Source of the DNA: Streptomyces sp. MMG1533
GTDB lineage: Bacteria > Actinomycetota > Actinomycetes > Streptomycetales > Streptomycetaceae
Reading direction: 5' to 3'
DNA: 6,668 bases
Assembly (NCBI RefSeq): GCF_001279775.1
Contig: NZ_LGDG01000064.1
Coordinates: 1-6,668, forward strand
The notes under the pieces are model-generated. The model saw nothing but the letters and a program-made list of their open reading frames with translations. It did not search any database and was not told the origin of the DNA. Shown one piece after another: positions 1 through 5,677 of the stretch (positions are counted from its first letter, which is position 1; each line of letters starts with the position of its first letter). The position numbers and the translations under genes were made by a program.

Positions 1-1708
1 CGACGACAAGGGCACCTACACCCCGCCCACCGGCACGGTGGTGCAGGACTTCGAGGGCACCGACTTCGGCTCGTGGACGGCCACCGGCACCGCGTTCGGC
101 ACGGCGCCGGCAGCCGGGGCGGTGGACGGTCAGGGCACGGTCGATGGCTTCGACGGCAAGGGCCTCGCCAACAGCTTCCACTCGGGTGACGCCGCCACCG
201 GCACCCTGACCTCGCCCTCCTTCACCGTCGACAGCAAGTACCTGAACTTCAAGGTCGGTGGTGGTCGGCACCCGCACGTGGACGGCACCGTCATGGAGCA
301 GGGCCCGCCGCCCGCGGGCACGGTCCTCGCCGACTTCGAGGGCGGTACCTACGGCGACTGGACGACCACCGGGGAGGCCTTCGGCACCGCACCGGCCGGC
401 GGAACCCTCCCCAACCAGCAGGAGGTTTCCGGCTTCCTGGGAAGCGGCCTGGTCAACAGCTACCTGAACGGCGACTCCACCACCGGCACCCTCACCTCGC
501 CCGAGTTCACCGTCGACAAGAAGCACATCAACTTCCTCATCGGCGGCGGCAACCACCCCGCCGACTCCGACAACCCCACCGCCGTCGAGCTCCTCGTCGA
601 CGGCCAGGTCGTCCGCAGCACCACCGGACAGGATGGCGAGGCACTCAACTGGGCCTCCTGGGACGTCGGCGAACTCGCCGGCAAGAAGGCGCAGATCAAG
701 ATCGTCGACGACAACAGCGGCGGCTGGGGCCACCTGAACGTCGACCACATCATGCTCTCCGACACCCAGGCCCAGCCCGTCTCCCAGGAGACGTCCGTCA
801 ACCTGATCGTCGACGGCAAGGTCGTCCGCAGCGCCACCGGCTCCAACAGCGAGAGCCTGGACTGGGCCTCCTTCGACATGCGCCCCTACGCCGGCAAGGA
901 GGCGCAGATCCAGATCGTCGACATGAACACCGCCGGCTGGGGGCACCTCCTCGCCGACCGGTTCACCGCCGCCGACACGGCCGCGAAGTCCGTCGTGCAG
1001 CGCGCCGACTGGGCCGACTACGGCAAGGACTACTACGCGGCGGTCTCCTGGGAGAACGCGCCGGGCGGCAAGCGGTACATGGTCGGCTGGATGAACAACT
1101 GGGACTACAGCGGTGCCATCCCCACGTCACCCTGGCGTGGCGCGCAGAGCATCCCCCGGGAGATTGCCCTGCGTACGGTCGACGGCCGCATCCGGCTGAT
1201 CAGCCGGCCCGTGAACAGCGTGACGTCCCTGCGGCAGCCTCAGGCCGTGTCCGCGGCCGACGTCACCGTCAAGAGTGCCTCCAAGACCCTGATCGGGCCC
1301 GCGGCCAAGGGCAAGGCGCTCGACATCGAGGCCACGTTCTCCCTCAAGGACGCCGACCGGTTCGGTCTGAAGGTGCGCACCGGCGCCGGGGGAGAGGAGA
1401 CCGTCATCGGCTACGACACCACGACACAGGAGCTGTACGTCGACCGCACCCGCTCCGGCGCCGTCGACTTCAACAGCACCTTCCCCGGCGTCCAGACCGC
1501 ACCTCTGAAGGCCAAGAACGGCAAGGTGAAGCTGCGGATCCTCGTCGACTGGTCGTCCGTCGAGGTCTTCGGCGGCAGCGGCGAGGCCGTGATCACCGAC
1601 CAGATCTTCCCCGACCCCGCCAGCCAGGGAGTGCAGGTCTTCGCCGAGAACGGCTCGGTGAAGCTGGACAAGGCCGTCGTCTGGCACCTCGACTCCGCCC
1701 ACAAGTGA
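1..1708 (+). CDS. GH32 fructan hydrolase (levanase/exo-inulinase type), 5'-truncated by window edge
   Basis: The reading frame is open from base 2 with no credible start, so the gene begins upstream; the in-frame GTG at 38 is internal. What is present is the C-terminal part of a GH32 enzyme, which hydrolyses beta-fructosidic bonds in levan, inulin or sucrose. The last propeller blade is recognisable at about 998-1225: a DYGKDYYAAVSW segment, then GWMNNWDY and PTSPWRGAQSIPRE, all typical of the family. The GH32 C-terminal beta-sandwich follows (about 1255-1705), with LYVDRTRSG and VDWSSVEVFGG. The catalytic nucleophile (WMNDPNG), RDP and EC motifs would lie upstream, so activity cannot be verified here. 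Between the earlier blades and the last blade sits a roughly 310-residue insertion made of repeated modules (41-976), described separately. The protein ends at HLDSAHK with no visible cell-wall anchor. Secretion is expected for this class, but the signal peptide is outside the window. Family is certain; levan versus inulin specificity is not. Confidence 0.93.
   Translation, partial: DDKGTYTPPTGTVVQDFEGTDFGSWTATGTAFGTAPAAGAVDGQGTVDGFDGKGLANSFHSGDAATGTLTSPSFTVDSKYLNFKVGGGRHPHVDGTVMEQGPPPAGTVLADFEGGTYGDWTTTGEAFGTAPAGGTLPNQQEVSGFLGSGLVNSYLNGDSTTGTLTSPEFTVDKKHINFLIGGGNHPADSDNPTAVELLVDGQVVRSTTGQDGEALNWASWDVGELAGKKAQIKIVDDNSGGWGHLNVDHIMLSDTQAQPVSQETSVNLIVDGKVVRSATGSNSESLDWASFDMRPYAGKEAQIQIVDMNTAGWGHLLADRFTAADTAAKSVVQRADWADYGKDYYAAVSWENAPGGKRYMVGWMNNWDYSGAIPTSPWRGAQSIPREIALRTVDGRIRLISRPVNSVTSLRQPQAVSAADVTVKSASKTLIGPAAKGKALDIEATFSLKDADRFGLKVRTGAGGEETVIGYDTTTQELYVDRTRSGAVDFNSTFPGVQTAPLKAKNGKVKLRILVDWSSVEVFGGSGEAVITDQIFPDPASQGVQVFAENGSVKLDKAVVWHLDSAHK
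41..280 (+). repeat. Accessory module, outer copy, N-terminal half (A1)
   Basis: This encodes the first half of an accessory module inside the GH32 propeller. It starts with a DFEG motif, continues through W-T-x-TG-x-AFGTAPA, a GTLTSP strand and FTVD, and ends in GGGRHPH. By hand alignment about 48 of 78 residues match the A2 half (323-562). It lacks the second half found directly after A2; that half resumes only at 791, after the inner copy. The Pro-rich lead-in (TPPTGTV) resembles the one before A2 (PPPAGTV). The fold is probably a beta-sandwich, and a carbohydrate-binding role is only a guess. Confidence 0.8.
323..763 (+). repeat. Accessory module, complete inner copy (A2+B2)
   Basis: This is an uninterrupted module of about 147 residues. 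The A2 half begins at VLADFEGG, includes AFGTAPAGG and TGTLTSPEFTVD, and ends in GGGNHP (about 542-559). The B2 half (581-763) begins AVELLVDGQVVRS and ends GGWGHLNVDHIMLSD. It lies between the two halves of a homologous module, so it is nested inside it. I recall modules with this DFEG...AFGTAPA...LVDGKVVR...GWGH pattern attached to other bacterial GH32 enzymes, which supports its belonging here rather than being a frameshift artefact. Its biochemical function is not known to me. Confidence 0.8.
791..976 (+). repeat. Accessory module, outer copy, C-terminal half (B1)
   Basis: This encodes the second half of the outer module. It begins SVNLIVDGKVVRSATG, continues LDWASFD and AGKEAQIQIVD, and ends AGWGHLLADRFTAAD. 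By hand alignment about 34 of 61 residues match B2 (581-763). It is separated from its partner half A1 (41-280) by the complete inner copy. The residues after it (DTAAKSVV) resemble those after B2 (DTQAQPV), so flanking sequence seems to have been duplicated as well. The last propeller blade starts shortly afterwards, at about 998. Confidence 0.8.
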
Positions 1709-1747
1709 CGCCCACGGCCGACCCCACGACTGACGCCCACAACCGAC
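1706..1747 (+). repeat. Short imperfect direct repeat across the GH32 stop codon
   Basis: TGACGCCCACGGCCGAC at 1706-1722 is repeated as TGACGCCCACAACCGAC at 1731-1747, matching at 15 of 17 bases with a 25-base offset. The first copy includes the TGA stop of the GH32 gene, and the second copy carries another TGA. The second copy ends just before the AAGGA ribosome-binding site of the next gene. It most likely records a small tandem duplication in the spacer; I see no functional signal in it. Confidence 0.6.
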
Positions 1748-1760
1748 AAGGACACGAGAC

Positions 1761-2054
1761 GTGAAGAAGACCCTGCTTGCCGAGTTCACCGCCCGTGAGG
1801 GAGCGCAGGACGAGGTCGCCGGCCTGATCGGCGACTACGCCCTCAAGGTGCGCGAGGAAGAAGGCAACATCGCCTTCGATGTCTACACCAAGGCAGCCGA
1901 CCCGCGCGCCTACTGGATCTTCGAGGTGTACCGGGACGAGGACGCCTTCCAGGCGCACCTGAATGCCCCGTACGGCGGCCCTTTCAACGCCGCCCTCGTC
2001 CCGCTGATCGAGGAGGATGCCTCGGTGCTGACCTTCCTCGATCCGCTGGCGTGA
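1761..2054 (+). CDS. ABM-domain protein, putative quinol/antibiotic-biosynthesis-type monooxygenase (YgiN-like)
   Basis: This 97-residue protein has the size and pattern of the antibiotic biosynthesis monooxygenase (ABM) family, a dimeric ferredoxin-like alpha/beta barrel. Visible landmarks are the first strand KTLLAEFTAREG, a helix with EVAGLIGDYALKVREEEG, then IAFDVYTKAADPRAYWIFEVYRDEDAFQAHLNAPY and the last strand SVLTFLDPLA. The FEVYRDEDAFQAHL stretch is the characteristic core. Family members oxidise quinol-like or polyketide substrates without metal or cofactor, or act in stress responses; the substrate here cannot be read from sequence. The GTG start is supported by AAGGA at 1748-1752, 8 bases upstream. 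The gene follows the GH32 stop by 52 bases with no obvious terminator between, so the two are probably co-transcribed. Its presence in a sugar locus is unexplained. Confidence 0.85.
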   Translation: MKKTLLAEFTAREGAQDEVAGLIGDYALKVREEEGNIAFDVYTKAADPRAYWIFEVYRDEDAFQAHLNAPYGGPFNAALVPLIEEDASVLTFLDPLA

Positions 2055-2091
2055 CGATGCCGGGCACGCCGCACGGAAGCGGCGAGCATCG
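2055..2091 (+). terminator. Hairpin after the ABM gene, probable terminator
   Basis: Immediately after the TGA, CGATGC (2055-2060) pairs with GCATCG (2086-2091). Inside it CGCCGC (2067-2072) pairs with GCGGCG (2079-2084) around a 6-base loop, with an asymmetric internal loop between the stems. There is no T-run, which is common for streptomycete terminators. It would close the transcript carrying the GH32 and ABM genes before the regulator's own promoter region. Confidence 0.6.
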
Positions 2092-2120
2092 CCTTGCACA
2101 TCCAGCGGCCACGAAACCGT

Positions 2121-2131
2121 AACGAGCCGTT
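2121..2131. promoter_or_regulatory. Short dyad AACG-N3-CGTT overlapping the -35
   Basis: AACGAGCCGTT is a perfect 4+4 base inverted repeat with a 3-base spacer. Its last two bases are the first two of the TTGACA element. It could be a second, weaker operator for the regulator encoded downstream, but a dyad this short also arises by chance. Confidence 0.25.
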
Positions 2132-2159
2132 GACAAGGGCACCCGCCGGGGCGCAATCT
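2130..2159 (+). promoter_or_regulatory. Candidate promoter for the LacI-family gene
   Basis: A perfect TTGACA -35 lies at 2130-2135. At 18 bases spacing the -10 would be CAATCT (2154-2159), a weak match to TANNNT. Transcription would start near 2166, about 30 bases before the ATG, which places the palindrome at 2175-2192 just downstream of the start. The -35 is convincing; the -10 is not. Confidence 0.42.
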
Positions 2160-2174
2160 CATCCCGCACTCACT

Positions 2175-2192
2175 TGCCAAAACGATTGGGCA
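2175..2192. promoter_or_regulatory. Candidate LacI-family operator
   Basis: TGCCAAAACGATTGGGCA is an 18-bp even palindrome centred on CG, with 7 of 9 base pairs symmetric. A central CG in an even dyad is the usual form of LacI/GalR-family operators. It ends 4 bases before the regulator's ATG and downstream of the candidate promoter, where binding would block transcription, so autorepression is likely. I did not find a clear second copy before the binding-protein gene at 3329. Confidence 0.5.
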
Positions 2193-2196
2193 TCAC

Positions 2197-3231
2197 ATGG
2201 GCAGGCGGATCGGGATAAAGGACGTGGCGGCAGCCGCCGGAGTCTCGGTCACGACCGTTTCCCACATCCTCAACGAGGTCGAGGGCAAGCGGATCAACGC
2301 CGAGACCCGGCAGCGCGTTCTGGAAACGGCCCGGCAACTGGGGTACGCGCCCAACGGACTGGCCCGTGGCCTGCGACTGAAGCGGTCGAGCACCATCGGC
2401 TTCGTCAGTGACCAGATCGCCACCACCCCCCACGCGGGCCGGATCATCCTCGGAGCGCAGGAGGAGGCCGCCAAGCACGACCTGCTGCTGCTCATGCTGA
2501 ACACCGGCGGAGACCAGGAGTTGGAGCGCAAGGAGATCGAACTGCTCCTCCAGCGCCAGGTTGACGGGGTGCTGTACGCGTCGATGTACCACCGGGTCGT
2601 GGAGGTGCCGGAGCAGCTGCGCTCGGTCCCGACGGTACTGCTCGACGCACGCGCGGACGACCCATCCGTACCGTCAGTGGTACCTGACGAGGTACAGGGC
2701 GGGGCGACGGCGGTGCGTGAACTGCTCCGCCACGGCCACCGCCGTATCGGCTTCATCAACAACGTCGACGACATCCCGGCCACCCACGGACGCCTGGAGG
2801 GATACCGACAGGCCCTCGCCGAAGCCGGCGTCGCTTTCGATCCCCGGCTGGTGGTGGCCGAAGCCGCATCTGCCGCCGGCGCGTACCGGGCGGCACGCAC
2901 GCTGCTCCAGGTGGCGGATCGACCCACCGCGTTGTTCTGCTTCGCCGACCGGATGGCGATGGGCGTCTACCACGCGGCCGCCGAACTGGGGCTGTCGATC
3001 CCCGCCGACCTGTCGGTCATCGGCTTCGACAACCAGGAACTGATCTGCGACGGGATGTTCCCCGGGCTGACCACCGTCGCCCTGCCGCACTACGAGATGG
3101 GGGCGCGCGCGGTGGCACAGCTGCTCGCGCTCACGGGCACCCCGGGCCAGGAGCCAGGTCCGGCTGCTCAGGAAATGCTGCCCTGCCCGCTGGTGGCACG
3201 GGCATCGGTAGCTTCGCCGCCCCGGCTCTGA
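2197..3231 (+). CDS. LacI/GalR-family transcriptional regulator
   Basis: This 344-residue protein has the standard length and order of the family. An N-terminal helix-turn-helix (residues about 6-26, IKDVAAAAGVSVTTVSHILN) is followed by the third helix (TRQRVLETARQLGY) and a hinge helix (PNGLARGLR, about 52-60). From about residue 66 (STIGFVSD) comes a periplasmic-binding-protein-like sensor domain, including HRRIGFINN, RLEGYRQAL, PTALFCFADRMAMG and the late IPADLSVIGFDN motif. It should act in the cytoplasm as a dimer, releasing DNA or changing affinity when a sugar or sugar phosphate binds. The ATG at 2197 is chosen because the HTH starts at once; the upstream ribosome-binding site is weak (GGG at 2188-2190, within the palindrome). 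By context the ligand is probably fructose-, sucrose- or fructo-oligosaccharide-related (inference). It probably represses itself and the adjacent transport genes. Confidence 0.95.
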   Translation: MGRRIGIKDVAAAAGVSVTTVSHILNEVEGKRINAETRQRVLETARQLGYAPNGLARGLRLKRSSTIGFVSDQIATTPHAGRIILGAQEEAAKHDLLLLMLNTGGDQELERKEIELLLQRQVDGVLYASMYHRVVEVPEQLRSVPTVLLDARADDPSVPSVVPDEVQGGATAVRELLRHGHRRIGFINNVDDIPATHGRLEGYRQALAEAGVAFDPRLVVAEAASAAGAYRAARTLLQVADRPTALFCFADRMAMGVYHAAAELGLSIPADLSVIGFDNQELICDGMFPGLTTVALPHYEMGARAVAQLLALTGTPGQEPGPAAQEMLPCPLVARASVASPPRL

Positions 3232-3260
3232 CCCCGGAACGGCGAAGCACCACCGATACA

Positions 3261-3283
3261 GGCGGCCGTCACTACCGGCCGCC
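3261..3283 (+). terminator. Perfect hairpin downstream of the regulator gene
   Basis: GGCGGCCG (3261-3268) pairs perfectly with CGGCCGCC (3276-3283) around a 7-base loop, giving an all-G/C 8-bp stem 29 bases after the regulator stop. It has no T-run. The most likely role is terminating or attenuating regulator transcription before the importer genes. Confidence 0.55.
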
Positions 3284-3307
3284 GGCACGGTCTGCCAGGA
3301 CCGTGCC
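3284..3307 (+). promoter_or_regulatory. Second perfect hairpin, directly before the binding-protein ribosome-binding site
   Basis: GGCACGGTC (3284-3292) pairs perfectly with GACCGTGCC (3299-3307) around a 6-base loop. It begins on the base after the first hairpin ends and finishes 10 bases before the GGAGGA ribosome-binding site (3318-3323). It could be the second half of a tandem terminator, a 5' stabilising structure for the importer mRNA, or part of an attenuator. I see no convincing promoter in 3232-3328, so where importer transcription starts is unclear. Confidence 0.5.
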
Positions 3308-3328
3308 CAGTGAAAATGGAGGAACCCA

Positions 3329-4636
3329 GTGGAATCGAGAACCAGGCGCCTCGCGGTGTCGAGCATAGCCGCCCTTGCCGCGGCGGCGCTCGTGGCCGGC
3401 TGCGGCGGTAGTGGGAACACCGGCTCGTCGGGTGCCGACGGCAACACGCTGACCCTGTGGACGCACAATGCCGGCAACGCCGCCGAGTACGGCGTCGTGA
3501 AGCAGGTCGTCAAGGAGTTCAACGCCGGCCAGAGCAAGTACAAGGTCAAGATCCAGGCGTTCCCGCAGGGTTCCTACAACGACTCGGTGGTGGCCGCGGC
3601 CTCCGCCAGGAAGCTGCCGTGCATCCTCGACGTCGACGGACCCAACGTGCCGAACTGGGCCTGGGGTGGGTACCTCGCGCCGCTGGACCTGTCCAAGGGC
3701 CAGGTCGCCGTGAAGGACCAGCTGCCCAGTACGGTCGCCACGTACAAGGACGAGACCTACGGGTTCGGGTTCTACGACGTGGCTCTGACCATGTACTCCC
3801 GCAAGTCGGTGCTGAACAAGTACGGCATCCGCATCCCGACCCTGGACAAGCCCTGGACCAAGGCCGAGCTCATGGACGCGCTTGCCAAGATCAAGTCGGG
3901 CGGCAGGTTCAAGAACGCGCTGGACCTCGGCACGGGTGACCCCGGTGAGTGGTGGCCGTACGCCTACTCCCCGCTGCTGCAGAGCTTCGGCGGCGACCTG
4001 ATCGACCGCTCGACCTACAAGACCGCCAAGGATGCCCTCAACGGCGAGAAGGCCGTCGAGTGGGGCAAGTGGTTCCGCTCGCTGGTCACGAAGGGCTACA
4101 CGCCGCAGAAGTCCGGCAAGAGCCCCGGCGACGACTTCCGCAATGGCAAGACCGCCATCCAGTGGGACGGCAGCTGGTCGGGCCAGGCCAACGTCGACAA
4201 GTTCGGCAGCGACCTGGCGATCCTCCCGCCGGTCGACTTCGGCGACGGGCCGAAGATCGGCGGAGCGTCCTGGCAGTGGGGCATGAGCTCGACCTGCTCC
4301 AACAAGGAAGGCGCCCAGGCTTACCTGAACTTCTCCCGGCAGACGAAGTACTTCGTGGACTTCGCCAAGGCCACCGGCACCATCGCCGCGACCAACGCGG
4401 CAGCGCAGCAGGTCAAGGGCTACGAGGCGGGCGGCCAGTTCAACGTCTTCCTCCAGGAGGCGCAGAAGTTCGCGGTGGTCCGGCCGGTCACCCCGGCCTA
4501 CCCCTACATCTCCACGGTGTTCTCCAAGACAGCCATGGACATCTTGGCCGGCGCCGATGTGAAGGGCGCCCTTGACCAGGCCGTCAGTCAGATCGACAAC
4601 AACCTGTCGACGAACAACTACTCCACCGGCAGCTGA
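3329..4636 (+). CDS. Sugar ABC transporter substrate-binding lipoprotein (extracellular, family 1/MalE-like)
   Basis: This 435-residue protein has a lipoprotein signal. The N-terminus is ESRTRRLAVSS, then a hydrophobic alanine-rich stretch, then lipobox VAGC with the lipidated Cys at residue 25, then a Gly/Ser linker. The TRRLAV segment could allow Tat export, as seen for many streptomycete lipoproteins, but it is not a perfect motif. The mature part has the solute-binding-protein pattern: LTLWTHNAGN, VVKEFNAG, LPCILDVDGPNVPNWAWGGYLAPLD, YGFGFYDVALTMYSRKSVLNKYGI, AIQWDGSWSG and GASWQWGMSSTC. The only cysteines besides Cys25 are Cys98 and Cys323. The GTG start has an excellent ribosome-binding site (GGAGGA at 3318-3323, 5 bases away). 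It captures a sugar at the outer membrane face of the cell and hands it to the two permeases downstream. Fructo-oligosaccharides or sucrose are likely from the neighbouring GH32 gene (inference). Family is certain; substrate is not. Confidence 0.95.
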   Translation: MESRTRRLAVSSIAALAAAALVAGCGGSGNTGSSGADGNTLTLWTHNAGNAAEYGVVKQVVKEFNAGQSKYKVKIQAFPQGSYNDSVVAAASARKLPCILDVDGPNVPNWAWGGYLAPLDLSKGQVAVKDQLPSTVATYKDETYGFGFYDVALTMYSRKSVLNKYGIRIPTLDKPWTKAELMDALAKIKSGGRFKNALDLGTGDPGEWWPYAYSPLLQSFGGDLIDRSTYKTAKDALNGEKAVEWGKWFRSLVTKGYTPQKSGKSPGDDFRNGKTAIQWDGSWSGQANVDKFGSDLAILPPVDFGDGPKIGGASWQWGMSSTCSNKEGAQAYLNFSRQTKYFVDFAKATGTIAATNAAAQQVKGYEAGGQFNVFLQEAQKFAVVRPVTPAYPYISTVFSKTAMDILAGADVKGALDQAVSQIDNNLSTNNYSTGS

Positions 4637-4649
4637 CCGCGTCCGCCCG

Positions 4650-4697
4650 TCCCGGCGTATGGCGGATGCGGTTCATCCTCTCCGCCATCCGCCGGGA
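4650..4697 (+). promoter_or_regulatory. Long intercistronic hairpin between binding-protein and permease genes
   Basis: TCCCGGCGTATGGCGGA (4650-4666) pairs with TCCGCCATCCGCCGGGA (4681-4697) at 16 of 17 positions; the one mismatch is T4658 with C4689. The loop is 14 bases. It starts 13 bases after the binding-protein stop. Stable hairpins in this position are known in sugar-importer operons to protect upstream mRNA and reduce read-through, giving more binding protein than permease. An upstream in-frame ATG at 4664-4668 falls in this structure and is therefore an unlikely start for the next gene. Confidence 0.7.
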
Positions 4698-4719
4698 TAC
4701 TTACCTGCCTGGATGTCCC

Positions 4720-5676
4720 ATGGCCACAACAATGTCGTCAATGTCCACCCAGTCCGGCGCTGCCGCCGACGCCCCACCGACCCGACGTGCAGCGCAGCGG
4801 CGCGCGCGGCGCAGAGAGAGCCTTGCCGCACTCGGCATGGTGAGCCCCGCCGTGTTCCTGCTGGTGATGTTCATCGTCATCCCCGTGGTGCTGGCCTTCG
4901 CGCTGGCCTTCACCAACGCCCGTCTGGTGTCCCCGACTCCGGCGCAGTTCACCGGCCTGCAGAACTTCCGCGTCCTGCTGGACGACCCGCTGTTCTATAA
5001 GTCGCTGCGCAACACCTTCTACTTCGCCGCCGTCGTCGTCCCGATGCAGGGCGGCCTGGCGCTGGTTCTCGCCCTGCTCGTCAACGCCAAGGTCAAAGGC
5101 GTCAACTTCTTCCGCACCATCTACTTCCTGCCGGTCGTGACCTCGATGGTCGTGGTCTCCGTCCTGTGGACGTTGCTGTACCAGAAGACCGGGTTGATCA
5201 ACGAGATCATCTCCCGCCTCACCCTCGGCCTGGTGCACGGACCGGACTGGCTGAACAACCCGCCCACGGCCATGCCCGCCATCATCCTCATGTCCGTCTG
5301 GCAGGGCGTCGGCTTCCACATGATCATCTGGCTGGCCGGACTGCAGACCATCCCGCAGGACCTGTACGAGGCCGCCGATATCGACGGAGCCACCCGCTGG
5401 GTGCGCTTCCGGCACGTGACCTGGCCCGGCCTCAGCGCCACCCGCACCTTCGTGCTCATCACCATCACCATCAGCGCGTTCGCCCTGTTCACCCAGGTCA
5501 GCGTGATGACACAAGGCGGCCCCCTGGATTCCACCAGCACGGTCGTCTACCAGGCCGTGCGGACCGGATACAGCCAGCAGCAGACCGGATACGCGTCCGC
5601 GATCTCCCTCGTCTTCTTCGTTCTGGTGCTGGCCGTCTCCCTCGTCCAGCGCTTCCTCACCCGGGAGAAGGACTGA
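4720..5676 (+). CDS. Sugar ABC transporter permease, MalF/UgpA-like
   Basis: This 318-residue inner-membrane permease has a basic cytoplasmic N-terminus (RRAAQRRARRR, residues 22-32). I place six membrane segments at about 41-64, 98-122, 132-155, 184-208, 244-264 and 294-312. The cytoplasmic loop between segments four and five carries the EAA motif that docks the ATPase: EAADIDGATRW from Glu217 with Gly223, continuing to the conserved WPGL. I chose the ATG at 4720, with GGA 6 bases upstream. An earlier in-frame ATG at 4666 would add 18 residues but sits in the left arm of a strong hairpin without a ribosome-binding site. ATGs at 4732 and 4741 are also possible. It pairs with the permease downstream to form the channel. 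No ATPase gene is adjacent, so one must be supplied from elsewhere. Confidence 0.93.
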   Translation: MATTMSSMSTQSGAAADAPPTRRAAQRRARRRESLAALGMVSPAVFLLVMFIVIPVVLAFALAFTNARLVSPTPAQFTGLQNFRVLLDDPLFYKSLRNTFYFAAVVVPMQGGLALVLALLVNAKVKGVNFFRTIYFLPVVTSMVVVSVLWTLLYQKTGLINEIISRLTLGLVHGPDWLNNPPTAMPAIILMSVWQGVGFHMIIWLAGLQTIPQDLYEAADIDGATRWVRFRHVTWPGLSATRTFVLITITISAFALFTQVSVMTQGGPLDSTSTVVYQAVRTGYSQQQTGYASAISLVFFVLVLAVSLVQRFLTREKD

Positions 5677-5677
5677 C

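Noticed and set aside
38..40. GTG as the start of the GH32 gene
   Set aside because: The frame is open upstream to the window edge, there is no ribosome-binding site, and a GH32 enzyme starting here would lack all catalytic motifs. The gene is cut by the window, not short.
41..976. Repeated GH32 segment as an assembly error
   Set aside because: The copies differ at about 40 percent of residues and keep the frame, so they are diverged copies and not a mis-assembled duplicate.
1127..1789. Minus-strand open frame opposite the GH32 C-terminal region
   Set aside because: It overlaps a clearly conserved GH32 C-terminal domain and shows no family motif.
4666..4719. Upstream start for the first permease at ATG 4666
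   Set aside because: The ATG lies in a strong hairpin with no ribosome-binding site, and the 18 added residues do not resemble a MalF-type N-terminus.
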